Source: Oscillospiraceae bacterium
GTDB taxonomy: Bacteria > Bacillota > Clostridia > Oscillospirales > Oscillospiraceae
DNA: 64,000 bases
Assembly: GCA_022846075.1 (NCBI GenBank)
Contig: AP025582.1
Location: 1,860,001-1,924,000, forward strand
Reading direction: 5' to 3'
Of the stretch, positions 56,743-64,000 are shown piece by piece. Made by a program: the position numbers and the translations under genes. Each line of letters begins with the position of its first letter. Position 1 is the stretch's first letter. The notes under the pieces are model-generated. The model was not told where the DNA came from. It saw nothing but the letters and a program-made list of their open reading frames with translations, and made no database searches.

Positions 56743-57483
56743 ATGGACAGGAAAAAGTGGTACTGGATCATCGGCATCGCCGCCGCCATTGTGATCGCCG
56801 CATTGATCTGGGGTGCCAACACCTATAAAAAAGCCCCCGGCTCCAGCCCGGAACCCACCGCCACGGACGGCGGCCGGATGGATCACGCCGGCATGGACCA
56901 TGGCTCCGGAGAACAAGAGTCCTCCGGCCAGCCGGAGGACTTCAATCTGCGCGGCTACCTGGAGGACCAGGACGCCATCATGGCGGCCATGATGACGGAC
57001 ATGGAGAACATCGAGCACTCGGGCAGCGCCTCCATCGACTTTCTGACCGGGATGATCCCCCACCATGACGCCGCCATCAATATGGCCCAGAGCTATCTGA
57101 AATACGGCGGCGTCCACGAAGTCCTGGCCCCTCTCGCCCAGGATATCATTACGGCCCAGACCGCGGAGATCGAACAGATGCAGGAAATGATCGAAACGCT
57201 GCGGGAAACAGGCACCTACGACGAGGCACAGGCCCAGGCCTATCTGGAGGCCTATGACGGGCTGATGGACCATTCCATGTCCCACGCCGCCGCCAAGAGC
57301 CTGGACGAGGCCTTTGCCGACGGGATGATCATGCACCACCAGATGGCCGTGGACATGGCCAACGCCATCCTGAACCACACCGACGAGGAAGAGGTCAAAA
57401 CCCTGGCCCAGACGATCGTGAACGCCCAGGAGAAGGAAATTTCCGAAATGCGGGACGTCCTCAATAATCTGAAGGTCTCCTGA
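56743..57483 (+). CDS. DUF305 double-domain membrane protein
   Basis: 246 residues from ATG 56743 (CAGGAGG upstream). One N-terminal helix (WIIGIAAAIVIAALIWG), a His/Met-rich linker (MDHAGMDHG), and two DUF305 ferritin-like halves: GMIPHHDAAINMAQ (residue ~98) and GMIMHHQMAVDMA (residue ~190). The paired HH motifs suggest metal binding; DUF305 proteins are linked to copper resistance and the linker looks like a Cu chelator. Substrate not proved. Confidence 0.88.
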   Translation: MDRKKWYWIIGIAAAIVIAALIWGANTYKKAPGSSPEPTATDGGRMDHAGMDHGSGEQESSGQPEDFNLRGYLEDQDAIMAAMMTDMENIEHSGSASIDFLTGMIPHHDAAINMAQSYLKYGGVHEVLAPLAQDIITAQTAEIEQMQEMIETLRETGTYDEAQAQAYLEAYDGLMDHSMSHAAAKSLDEAFADGMIMHHQMAVDMANAILNHTDEEEVKTLAQTIVNAQEKEISEMRDVLNNLKVS

Positions 57484-57484
57484 G

Positions 57485-57516
57485 CAAGAGCGCCGCCCTC
57501 CGGGGCGGCGCTCTTG
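57485..57516. terminator. Terminator of the DUF305 gene
   Basis: CAAGAGCGCCGCCC and GGGCGGCGCTCTTG around TCCG, with TTCC following. Confidence 0.8.
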
Positions 57517-57582
57517 TTCCAAAACGGCGGAAAAGGTGATATAATCAATCAGAAAGACCCGCAGGAAAAGGAGCGATTTGAA

Positions 57583-57930
57583 ATGAAGGTCCTGTTTCAC
57601 ATTGACGAGAGCGCCCGCTGGAAAATGGCTCTGGGAAATATCCTGAACATGCTCCAGTATGGGAGGGAAAACACCGAGGCCTTTACCATCGAGCTGGTGG
57701 CGAACGGGCCGGCGGTCCAAGAGCTTCAGCCGGAGGCAGCGGAGCGGACCGGCCTCTCCGCCCTCTTCGGCGCCCTTGGACCCCAGGTCCGCATCTGCGC
57801 CTGCCGCAACGCCCTCCAGGCCAACGGCATCCCGGCCAGTACCCTCTTCCCCTTTGTCCAGGTGGTGCCCGCCGGCGTCGTGGAGATCGCCGCCCGCCAG
57901 CAGGAGGGTTACGCATACATCAAGCCCTGA
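57583..57930 (+). CDS. DsrE/DsrF-like family protein
   Basis: 115 residues from ATG 57583 (AAAGGAG 8 bases upstream). The DsrE fold MKVLFHIDESARWKMALGNILNML and a Cys pair RICACRNAL are like sulfur-relay DsrE/TusD/YchN proteins. It may carry persulfide. It is monocistronic, with a TATAAT near 57540. Confidence 0.85.
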   Translation: MKVLFHIDESARWKMALGNILNMLQYGRENTEAFTIELVANGPAVQELQPEAAERTGLSALFGALGPQVRICACRNALQANGIPASTLFPFVQVVPAGVVEIAARQQEGYAYIKP

Positions 57931-57984
57931 TCCGCCCCGTGTAATTCCCTGCGGCTCGGGAAAACTATCCCCGAGGTGAGTGAT

Positions 57985-58119
57985 ATGCCAAAGGACAGCC
58001 AGCCGGACAACAAGCGCGCCCGGCAAAAGAAATGCAAAGGCCAAACGCCCATCACCCGGGAAAACCAGAACCAGAGCCGAAACGCGAAAAAGCACTCCGT
58101 TCAAAATAACGACGTGTAA
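57985..58119 (+). CDS. Tiny basic hydrophilic protein (44 aa)
   Basis: 44 residues: MPKDSQPDNKRARQKKCKGQ then a Gln/Asn/Lys-rich tail. GAGGTGAG lies 6-7 bases before the ATG. No known family recognised. Very basic, with one Cys; resembles nucleic-acid-binding or spore-type small basic proteins only in composition. The next tiny gene starts 10 bases later, so they look like a pair. Confidence 0.5.
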   Translation: MPKDSQPDNKRARQKKCKGQTPITRENQNQSRNAKKHSVQNNDV

Positions 58120-58129
58120 GGGAGACGAC

Positions 58130-58261
58130 ATGGCAAAGCAGGGAATGAAGCGGCCAGAGCGCACCCACACCAAGCCCCGCAATGAGGTGCCCCCGGTGCC
58201 CGAACTCCAGGTCAAGGCCAAAACCACCAAACAGAAGGCAAAGCCCATCACAGAGCCCTGA
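58130..58261 (+). CDS. Tiny basic proline-rich protein (43 aa)
   Basis: 43 residues: MAKQGMKRPERTHTKPRNEVPPVPELQ and a Lys/Thr tail. AAGGGAG lies 6-8 bases upstream of the ATG. The P-R-N-x-V-P-P-V-P-E core is well formed and similar short proteins occur in Oscillospiraceae, but I know of no function. Terminator just after. Confidence 0.6.
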   Translation: MAKQGMKRPERTHTKPRNEVPPVPELQVKAKTTKQKAKPITEP

Positions 58262-58268
58262 ACAGCAG

Positions 58269-58306
58269 CCGCCCCTGTGGCCGTTTGGCCACAGGGGCGG
58301 TCTCTT
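58269..58306. terminator. Bidirectional terminator after the tiny genes
   Basis: CCGCCCCTGTGGCC and GGCCACAGGGGCGG around GTTT, then TCTCTTTTG. It also lies beyond the stop of the convergent yaaA. Confidence 0.85.
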
Positions 58307-58316
58307 TTGAGCGGCA

Positions 58317-59063
58317 TTATTTTGCAAGGATGAATACAAAATGATTGGGACCGGAGCGGCCCTGGTCATACCGGTAGCCCAAGTCGGAAAAAGCCCTGAT
58401 CTCCCCGGCCCGCGTCACCTGCCGCTCCGCCAGCCAGCGCACCATCTGCCCCCGGGCCATCTTGCACATGGTCCCCTTTTCCACCACCCGGCCCGCCTTC
58501 TCCTCCCCGAAGGTACAGGTGAGCAGGCGCACCGACGGCGGCAGGTATGGGACCACGGCCCGGCTGTACTCCTTGGAGGACAGGTTCAGGACAAAGTCCG
58601 TCTCCTCCGCCAGCCGCCGGGCCAGCTTGTCTCCCCAGAACCCGTACAGGTCCCTGTGGCCCCCCACCACCAGCCTGGCCTGCATCTCCAGGCGGTAGGG
58701 TGTCACGCCGTCAAAGGGCCGCAGCAGGCCGTAGAAGCCGGAGAGGATGCGCAGATGCTCCTGGAGGAAGGAAAACTGCTCCCGCTCAAAGACCCCGGGG
58801 GCCATGTACTGGTACTGGATGCCCACGTAGGCCAGGATGGCCGGGGTCAGGTTCCGCTCCAGTTCCATTTCCCGCAGCCGGTCCACGTTAAGCTTGGCGA
58901 TGGAGCCGCTGCATTTCCAGAGAGCTTGCAGGGCATGCTCCGGCATCCCCCGCAGCGCCGTCCGGAGGGTCCGGGCCTCCTCCAGGAATTCCGGCAGGCC
59001 GGCACAGGGGAGGCTGTCCACATCCACCCGCATTTTTTTTGCGGGGGAAATGATGATCCTCAC
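58317..59063 (-). CDS. yaaA: Peroxide stress protein YaaA
   Basis: 248 residues from a GTG at 59063 (GGAGGGAAGG upstream). The sequence starts VRIIISPAKKM and carries LSGFYGLLRPFDGVTPYRLEM and NLSSKEYSRAV, conserved in UPF0246/YaaA proteins, which protect DNA and iron homeostasis under hydrogen peroxide. Its start overlaps the previous gene by 4 bases. Confidence 0.93.
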   Translation of the reverse strand: MRIIISPAKKMRVDVDSLPCAGLPEFLEEARTLRTALRGMPEHALQALWKCSGSIAKLNVDRLREMELERNLTPAILAYVGIQYQYMAPGVFEREQFSFLQEHLRILSGFYGLLRPFDGVTPYRLEMQARLVVGGHRDLYGFWGDKLARRLAEETDFVLNLSSKEYSRAVVPYLPPSVRLLTCTFGEEKAGRVVEKGTMCKMARGQMVRWLAERQVTRAGEIRAFSDLGYRYDQGRSGPNHFVFILAK

Positions 59064-59575
59064 TGCCCTTCCCTCCTCTCTAGACAATACAGAAACCGCT
59101 CCTCCGCCCTTCCAAGGCCGTCAAATCCCGCGCAGCGAACCAACCGCCGGTTCACCGCCCGGTCCAGCATCGGCTGGCTCCGGGCAGCGGTGTCCATGGT
59201 ATAGTCCAGCGCCGTCACATCCTCCCACGCCCGGTTGAGGAAGGCCACCTCCCTCCGGCCGTGGGTCCTGGTATACCCCACCTGCCCCGCCCGGCGCAGA
59301 TAGCCTTCCACCTTCTCCGAAGAGATACCGGCAGCCACGAGACTTCCCCGCAGCCCATCCTGAAACAGGGCGGGCAGGTCCGCCCAGGCGGAGGGGGCCA
59401 GGTCATAGAGGACAAAGGTGTACCGGCTCTCGCAGTGGACTGCCAGCAGGCTGGGCCGCCCACCCAGCGGGATGACGTGCAGGTCCCAGCAGTACCGCCG
59501 GTCCGGAGAAACGCCGTGCGGAAGTGTCCCCAGCCCCAGGCGGCGCTGGAGGGGGATGGTCAGCCCCAGCTCCAT
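59060..59575 (-). CDS. DUF6933-like hypothetical protein
   Basis: 171 residues, no signal or membrane helix. The block WDLHVIPLGGRPSLLAVHCESRYTFVLY matches my recollection of DUF6933 proteins, whose function is unknown. It overlaps yaaA and follows the phosphoesterase by 4 bases, so it belongs to a three-gene operon. Confidence 0.65.
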   Translation of the reverse strand: MELGLTIPLQRRLGLGTLPHGVSPDRRYCWDLHVIPLGGRPSLLAVHCESRYTFVLYDLAPSAWADLPALFQDGLRGSLVAAGISSEKVEGYLRRAGQVGYTRTHGRREVAFLNRAWEDVTALDYTMDTAARSQPMLDRAVNRRLVRCAGFDGLGRAEERFLYCLERREGQ

Positions 59576-59579
59576 CCCC

Positions 59580-60053
59580 TCACCGCCCTCCGGCCGCGCC
59601 GTCCCGGGGAATCAGGACCTTTTCGACGCGGTACTTCCCCTGATCCGCCTCCATGACGCACATGGTGAGCTCCAGATCAAAGCGCCGCCTGCCGCAGCTT
59701 CCCGGGTTGAGCCACAGCACGCCGTCCACGGTCTCCTCCCGGTACCGGTGAGAGTGGCCGTAGACCACCACGTCAACGTCCTTTAAGTCCTGGGGCACAT
59801 CCTTTTTCTTGTGGACCAGGAAGAACCGCACCCCCTCGATGGTGACGGTAAGGTTCTGGGGCAGGTCCCCGGCCCACTCCTTATCGTTGTTGCCCCGCAC
59901 CACGTAGGTCTCCCCCAGTTCCCGCATGGCTTCAATGATACCGGGGGTATCCACGTCTCCTCCGTGCAGGATCACATCCGCCCCGGCCAGCCGTTCCCTG
60001 ACCTCATCCCGCAGAAGGCCGTGGGTATCCGACAAAATGGCGATCCGCTTCAT
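59580..60053 (-). CDS. YfcE/MJ0936-type metallophosphoesterase
   Basis: 157 residues from ATG 60053 (GGAAGGAGG 7-9 bases before). Calcineurin-like metal motifs: LSDTHG, HGGDVD, RGNND and YGHSHR. It probably hydrolyses phosphodiesters; the natural substrate is unknown. First gene of the operon phosphoesterase-DUF6933-yaaA. Confidence 0.93.
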   Translation of the reverse strand: MKRIAILSDTHGLLRDEVRERLAGADVILHGGDVDTPGIIEAMRELGETYVVRGNNDKEWAGDLPQNLTVTIEGVRFFLVHKKKDVPQDLKDVDVVVYGHSHRYREETVDGVLWLNPGSCGRRRFDLELTMCVMEADQGKYRVEKVLIPRDGAAGGR

Positions 60054-60130
60054 CCTGTGTCCTCCTTCCTGCCGCGAAAGGCTGTTATCCCGCGTTTCTC
60101 TTCTTGTGCCAAACCCGTGAGACGGCACAA

Positions 60131-60170
60131 AAAAGGAAGCGCCGGCAAAAGCCAGCGCTTCCTTTTTTGG
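60131..60170. terminator. Bidirectional terminator
   Basis: AAGGAAGCGC..GGC and GCC..GCGCTTCCTT around AAAA, with T-run and A-run ends. It separates the chromosomal operon from the minus-strand module at 60.2-64 kb. Confidence 0.88.
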
Positions 60171-60233
60171 AACATCGCAACACTATAGATGCCACGGCCT
60201 TCGCCCATTTGCAAGCGTCCAGTATATTATTTT

Positions 60234-61067
60234 TTACTCCATGGGAGATAGTTCTTCGCTATGAGCCTCCAGAGCTTCGATGCGGTGATCCTGCGTCAAG
60301 ATCTCCATCTGGCTTATAGCGATGGCATTGAGTTTTGTCAGCCGTTCGGCCTGAGACATCCCCTCATTGATGAACACCGCATTCAGGTTCTCCAGATTGG
60401 ACAGGCAGACCAGCTGAGAGACATTGGCGTAGTCACGGATATTCCCTTTCAGATCGGGATGGCTGTCCCGCCACTGCTTTGCAGTCATACCGAACAGGGC
60501 CATGTTCAACACATCGGCTTCACTGGCATACACCATGGAAATCTGCTTTGCGGAAAGCTCCGGCGGAATCAGGTTCTCCTTGATAGCATCTGTATGGATG
60601 CGGTAATTGATCTTGGCCAGATTTCGCTTGATGTCCCAGCCAAGCTGTTTCATTTCCTCGGCCTTGAGTCGTTCGAATTCTTTGATCAGATAGATTTTGA
60701 ACTCAGGGCTGATCCACATGCCGAACTCAAAGGCAATGTCTTTGTAGGCATATGTACCGCCATATCTTCCGGCCTTTGCCCGCAGTCCAATTGCATGCGT
60801 CTTTTCAACCCACTCTTTGACGCTGAGTTTGTAGCTGTTCAAACCAGCCTGACTTCTAATTGCGGCGAATTCGCCATAATTAAAATCCGGGTTGTGGATC
60901 TGTTCCCATATCCCGAGGAATTCAACTGTGTTTCGGTTTCGCAGCCAGTCGGAGATGAAAAAGTCTCCGTCTTTCGCCCTGAGCATATCAGTCAGGGAGA
61001 TATAATCCTTGTCGTCAATGGTGGTGACCGAAATTTCTGTCCCATGGACAATCAATTTATTATTCAT
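60234..61067 (-). CDS. KilA-N domain protein
   Basis: 277 residues. The KilA-N/Bro-type DNA-binding region covers ~1-125 (MNNKLIVHGTEISVTTIDDKD, then GGTYAYKDIAFEFGMWISPEFKIYLIKEFERLK, in pieces here). The C-terminal part (residues ~150-277) is helical with a coiled-coil-like end. KilA-N proteins are typical of phages and mobile elements, often as antirepressors. It is the last gene of the element-like module and lies next to the terminator at 60131. Confidence 0.9.
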   Translation of the reverse strand: MNNKLIVHGTEISVTTIDDKDYISLTDMLRAKDGDFFISDWLRNRNTVEFLGIWEQIHNPDFNYGEFAAIRSQAGLNSYKLSVKEWVEKTHAIGLRAKAGRYGGTYAYKDIAFEFGMWISPEFKIYLIKEFERLKAEEMKQLGWDIKRNLAKINYRIHTDAIKENLIPPELSAKQISMVYASEADVLNMALFGMTAKQWRDSHPDLKGNIRDYANVSQLVCLSNLENLNAVFINEGMSQAERLTKLNAIAISQMEILTQDHRIEALEAHSEELSPME

Positions 61068-61547
61068 TCAGAAATCACCTCCATGAATTGCTGATTGCAA
61101 CTGGATATGGTGCAACAGCCCCCGGCAGCCTTCCTCCACATCCCGCCAGGTCGTGTCAAAATCGTCGGTATACCACGGATCGGCCACCTCGCCGGGGCGG
61201 TCGGTAAAGTCCATCAGCAGGTGCATCTTGTCGGCAAAATCGCCGCCGCAGATCCGGTACATACTCCGCAGGTTGGCTTGATCCATGCCAATCAGAAGGT
61301 CGTACTTCTCGTAATCGCTGTTCAGAAGTTGCCGGGCTCGTTTGCCGGAACAGTCGATGCCATGCTCGGACAGCTTGCGGCGAGCCGGCGGATACACCGG
61401 ATTGCCGATCTCCTCGGTGCTGGTAGCCGCCGACTCGATTTGAATGCTCTGCTCCAGACCGGCTTTCTTCACCAGATCCTTCATGATAAACTCGGCCATC
61501 GGGCTTCTGCAAATATTGCCGTGGCAGAGAAAAAGTATCCTGATCAT
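61068..61547 (-). CDS. Low-molecular-weight protein-tyrosine phosphatase
   Basis: 159 residues from ATG 61547, which starts the family sequence MIRILFLCHGNICRS. Catalytic loop C8-H-G-N-I-C-R14-S15 and the general acid in DPWYTDDFD. It removes phosphate from tyrosine (or arsenate-type substrates). It lies in a mobile module, where it may be cargo. The gene overlaps the DUF1016 frame by about 390 bases. Confidence 0.93.
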   Translation of the reverse strand: MIRILFLCHGNICRSPMAEFIMKDLVKKAGLEQSIQIESAATSTEEIGNPVYPPARRKLSEHGIDCSGKRARQLLNSDYEKYDLLIGMDQANLRSMYRICGGDFADKMHLLMDFTDRPGEVADPWYTDDFDTTWRDVEEGCRGLLHHIQLQSAIHGGDF

Positions 61548-62028
61548 GCTCCGTACACTCCAACTCGTTGCTATCGCACTCAGTATAGCACGGAATCTCA
61601 GATTCGTCGAGTTGGATTTCCAGATGGGCGTCAGAATCGATTTTTCTCTGGAGTTCCACCTTTGACCAGCTAAAACGACCAGCGGCACGAAGATACCAGC
61701 GCCGCTCATCCGGCTCCATGTCTGCTTCCAAAATGACTACATTCTGGGTCCAACTGATCTCCATGGCCAGGGCCAGCAACTCGGGGGTGTCCTCATACAT
61801 CCGATAGAACTCCCGCATCCGGCGAAGGTTGCGCGGGGAGAAGCCGGAAGCATCGGGGAAACGGCTGTGCAGGTGTTCGGCTGCGGCCACAGCCGCGCCT
61901 TTCTCCGGCCTGGAGCAGACGATGCGGCCCAGTTCGCAGCAGAGTTTCATCTGGGGCAGCTCAGCGTTCAGCGCGGCGTCCAGGGCTGCAAACATGGCGG
62001 AATAATCGATATTTTTGCGGATGTTCAT
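61156..62028 (-). CDS. DUF1016 (YhcG-type) N-terminal domain protein, truncated
   Basis: The open frame is 290 residues, but only residues 1-~140 match the DUF1016 N-terminal domain (SGFSPRNLRRMREFYRMY, ISWTQNVVILE, DERRWYLRAAGRFSWSKVELQRKI). In full-length YhcG the C-terminus is a PD-(D/E)xK nuclease. Here from about residue 160 the frame runs through the phosphatase gene in another frame, so the tail is likely junk and the nuclease is missing. AAAGGAG lies before the ATG at 62028. I judge it a truncated remnant or a stand-alone DUF1016-N. Confidence 0.6.
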   Translation of the reverse strand: MNIRKNIDYSAMFAALDAALNAELPQMKLCCELGRIVCSRPEKGAAVAAAEHLHSRFPDASGFSPRNLRRMREFYRMYEDTPELLALAMEISWTQNVVILEADMEPDERRWYLRAAGRFSWSKVELQRKIDSDAHLEIQLDESEIPCYTECDSNELECTEHDQDTFSLPRQYLQKPDGRVYHEGSGEESRSGAEHSNRVGGYQHRGDRQSGVSAGSPQAVRAWHRLFRQTSPATSEQRLREVRPSDWHGSSQPAEYVPDLRRRFCRQDAPADGLYRPPRRGGRSVVYRRF

Positions 62029-62064
62029 GGCTTCTCCTTTCCGGCAGAACCTGCCTTATTTAGA

Positions 62065-62118
62065 AACAGGCCAAAGAGAAGCACAGGAGGCGCCTCCTGC
62101 GTTTCTCTTTGGCCTGTT
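62065..62118. repeat. 54-bp imperfect palindrome
   Basis: Outer arms AACAGGCCAAAGAGAA and TTCTCTTTGGCCTGTT; inner perfect palindrome CAGGAGGCGCCTCCTG. It lies between the truncated DUF1016 gene and the metallophosphatase and touches the stop codon of the latter. Confidence 0.88.
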
Positions 62119-62864
62119 CACACCACTTGTACCATCTGCTCCCAGAGCAGGACGAAGCGGTCGTCGATGATTTTGTTGTCGTGGTAATGTCCGAACAGCC
62201 AGTAGTGGAACTTGGCTCGTTCTTTGACTTCCTCCAGGAAGCCGGTCAGGTGGTCGTGAACATATCCACCGTTTCCCAGTATGTCCACGATGCTGTTTGG
62301 GGCGCAGTGTGTGATCACATAGTCCATCTCATAGTGAATGCTTTCCAAGCTGTGCCGAGCTTCCTCATACTCGGATTTATCGGGAAGCTCTTGTTTCCAC
62401 CAGGAGTGGTGGTTGACCCGGAATCGGGCGCCCATTCTGCGAAGGGCCCAGTATTGTTCTTCGTAATCGGGTGCTTTGGGGTTCAGAATACCGTCCTCGA
62501 TATCATGGCTTCTGGCACCGCCCATGGTAAAGAGGGAGTATCCTTGCAGGTCAAAGACCTGCCCGCGCATCAGGTGGATCACATGAGGCCGGATTCGCTG
62601 AATCTTTCCGCCGTTCCATTCCTCTGTCGGGTATTTTCTCAGCAGGTCGAAGTTTTCATGGTTGCCGCTGATGAACAGCGTGGTAAAGGGCAGATCCTCC
62701 AGCCAGTCCAGATTCCGCTCCTCCTTCTTGCCCCCATCCCATACGCCGCCAAAATCTCCGCAGATGATCATGTAGTCTTCCTTGGTCATTCCGGCCTGCT
62801 CGGGGAAGTGTTCGGGTGCGAACCGCTGAAAGTTGCCATGGGTATCGCCTGTGGCATAGATCAT
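62118..62864 (-). CDS. Calcineurin-like metallophosphoesterase
   Basis: 248 residues. Metal motifs: GDTHGN, CGDFGG, SGNHENF and GHYHD. The family acts on phosphoesters. It is encoded between the serine recombinase and the DUF1016 gene on the same strand and is probably carried by the element; a link to defence has not been shown. AGGTGAATTCATC upstream is a weak ribosome site. Confidence 0.92.
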   Translation of the reverse strand: MIYATGDTHGNFQRFAPEHFPEQAGMTKEDYMIICGDFGGVWDGGKKEERNLDWLEDLPFTTLFISGNHENFDLLRKYPTEEWNGGKIQRIRPHVIHLMRGQVFDLQGYSLFTMGGARSHDIEDGILNPKAPDYEEQYWALRRMGARFRVNHHSWWKQELPDKSEYEEARHSLESIHYEMDYVITHCAPNSIVDILGNGGYVHDHLTGFLEEVKERAKFHYWLFGHYHDNKIIDDRFVLLWEQMVQVV

Positions 62865-62888
62865 GATGAATTCACCTTCTTTCGCTTA

Positions 62889-64000
62889 TTATATCATATC
62901 CTGCTCCACCTGAACGCCGCCGCGGAGGAAGACCGTGATTTTCTCCGCTGAGTTGACCTTGACCGTATCCACCAGCTGCCGGATGAGAGCTTCATCCCAT
63001 TCGCTGATGTGGGTGGACGCCTGAGCCATCGCGGCAGCCGCATCTTCAATGCGCCGTACAGCCTGAGCGTTGCTCTGACGCTGTTCTTCGATCAGGGCCC
63101 GCTTTTCTTTCAGTACGGCAGCCTCATTCATGACAGCTCTCAGCTGGGCGGTGCAGGCGGAGGCGTCCTCCGCTCGGGCGGATTCTGCCACCAGCTCACG
63201 GGTCTGGTCGTTCAGCTCGCCCAGCCGCCTTTCAATATCGGCAAGACTCATGCTCTCGCCGGGAACCGGAGCCAGCTCCATTTCCATGGCGGAGGTGATT
63301 TGTCGGATCAGCGTACTCTTTTGACTCATGACGGAGTTGATTGCGGCGAGGATTGCCTTCTGGAGCGGTTCCTCGTCCAGCGTTGGTGAGTTGTGGCAGT
63401 ACTTGGTACCGTAGTCCAACCGGCTGACACAGCGCCACACGATGCGCTTCCTGCCTTGCTTGGACCAGGTGCAGCGGCGGTACAGGGTGCCGCATTCGCC
63501 GCAGACAAGGCGCTCCGACAAGGCGTATTTGCTGGCATAGGATGTCATCCCTGTGGGGGCATTCTTTTTGGAAGGGCTTTTCCCGGCACTGCGCCGGGCC
63601 ATCTCTGCCTGTACCGCATCGAAGGTTTTGCGTTCCACAATGCCCTCATGATGATTCTGGACCAGATACATGGGGAGCTGCCCCGTGTTGCGGATGACCT
63701 TGCGGCTGATGCAGTCGCTGATGTAGGTCTTCTGGAGGAGGACATCTCCGCAATACTTCTCATTGGTCAGGATGCTTCGGATCGCCGTGATCGTCCATTG
63801 GGAGCCGCCGGTCACATTGGGGATCTGCTCCGCTTCCAGCCTGTCTTTGATCATCCGAAGGCTGGCTCCGCTCAAATACTGGTCATAGATCGAACGAACC
63901 ACTTCTGCTTGCTCCTGGATGATTTTCGGTTTGCCATCCTCGCCTTTTTCATAGGCGTACAGCCGGTTATACTGTATGATTGTCTTTCCCTCGCGCATGG
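62889..64000 (-). CDS. Large serine recombinase, 5-prime end outside the window
   Basis: At least 370 residues. It has the Recombinase domain (SLRMIKDRLEAEQIPNVTGGSQWTITAIRSILTNEKYCG), a zinc beta-ribbon with CGECGTLYRRC and KRIVWRCVSRL, and a coiled-coil tail ending in VQVEQDMI. The N-terminal resolvase domain with the catalytic Ser lies beyond position 64000. Such integrases move mobilisable elements and define the right side of the module here. Confidence 0.93.
   Translation of the reverse strand, partial: MREGKTIIQYNRLYAYEKGEDGKPKIIQEQAEVVRSIYDQYLSGASLRMIKDRLEAEQIPNVTGGSQWTITAIRSILTNEKYCGDVLLQKTYISDCISRKVIRNTGQLPMYLVQNHHEGIVERKTFDAVQAEMARRSAGKSPSKKNAPTGMTSYASKYALSERLVCGECGTLYRRCTWSKQGRKRIVWRCVSRLDYGTKYCHNSPTLDEEPLQKAILAAINSVMSQKSTLIRQITSAMEMELAPVPGESMSLADIERRLGELNDQTRELVAESARAEDASACTAQLRAVMNEAAVLKEKRALIEEQRQSNAQAVRRIEDAAAAMAQASTHISEWDEALIRQLVDTVKVNSAEKITVFLRGGVQVEQDMI

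Noticed and set aside
57985-58119. Calling this tiny gene a specific spore protein (SASP)
   Set aside because: Composition is similar but the SASP consensus is missing, so only a descriptive call was made.
60261-61094. 277-codon plus-strand frame opposite the KilA-N gene
   Set aside because: The minus-strand KilA-N protein has clear domain motifs and a matching context; the plus-strand frame has none.
1-64000. CRISPR array search by eye for regularly spaced repeats
   Set aside because: No set of three or more similar repeats with even spacing was seen.

Overview
The window reads as chromosomal DNA of a GC-rich, anaerobic, spore-forming Firmicute, most likely an Oscillospiraceae gut commensal (Flavonifractor, Lawsonibacter or Intestinimonas type). 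The basis is gene content: NfnAB transhydrogenase, oxygen-sensitive Fe-S serine dehydratase, a 2-hydroxyacyl-CoA dehydratase activase, rubredoxin with an N-terminal-rubredoxin rubrerythrin, a YlmC/YmxH sporulation protein, a LysM-GH18 spore-type hydrolase, RqcH and Mini-III. Shine-Dalgarno sites are strong AGGAGG types, and many promoters are near-consensus TTGACA-17-TATAAT. The genus is an inference.

Layout. 0-5 kb: end of an MmgE/PrpD gene, a TRAP transporter pair, an MFS transporter and a sodium-dependent (SNF) symporter. 5-7.3 kb: a PadR-DUF1700-DUF4097-secreted protein operon on the minus strand. 7.4-15 kb: a split acyl-CoA dehydratase activase, a GNAT acetyltransferase, a lipoprotein, a MATE transporter and two small proteins. 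15-21 kb, minus strand: nfnAB, then a BcrA-type ABC exporter with a histidine kinase but no response regulator. 21-25 kb: LysR regulator divergent from a serine uptake and deamination operon (DAACS symporter, sdaAB, sdaAA). 25-31 kb: AraC regulator, small zinc protein, lone OmpR-type response regulator, rqcH, mrnC, a cytidylate-kinase-like protein and a second MATE. 31-36 kb: glycosyltransferase, O-antigen ligase and NlpC/P60 operon, then metK under a SAM-I riboswitch. 36-40 kb: a rhomboid-like protein, an unknown protein and a solitary tyrosine recombinase between unusual palindromic repeats. 40-46 kb: rubredoxin, rubrerythrin, glmS, a YlmC-like protein and three cell-wall or spore-wall hydrolases in a row. 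46-48 kb: an ArsR-permease-thioredoxin operon that looks more AT-rich than its surroundings, next to a decayed serine recombinase fragment. 48-60 kb: tRNA-Ser(CGA), housekeeping and signalling genes (Smr, thioesterase, double substrate-binding GGDEF protein, Sir2, EF-P), tandem tRNA-Ser(TGA) and tRNA-Ser(GCT), CAP, DUF305 and DsrE proteins, YaaA and a YfcE-like phosphoesterase. 60.2-64 kb: a minus-strand module (KilA-N, LMW phosphatase, truncated DUF1016, metallophosphatase, large serine recombinase running off the end) that looks like the edge of an integrated element.

No CRISPR array, complete prophage or recognised antiphage operon was seen. The observation most worth following is at 38.5-39.8 kb: a tyrosine recombinase gene between two 36-bp repeats that differ only in a 3-base centre, and the two centres are exact reverse complements. 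A third 25-bp palindrome with the same 11+3+11 geometry and a shared octamer lies at 48.47 kb.
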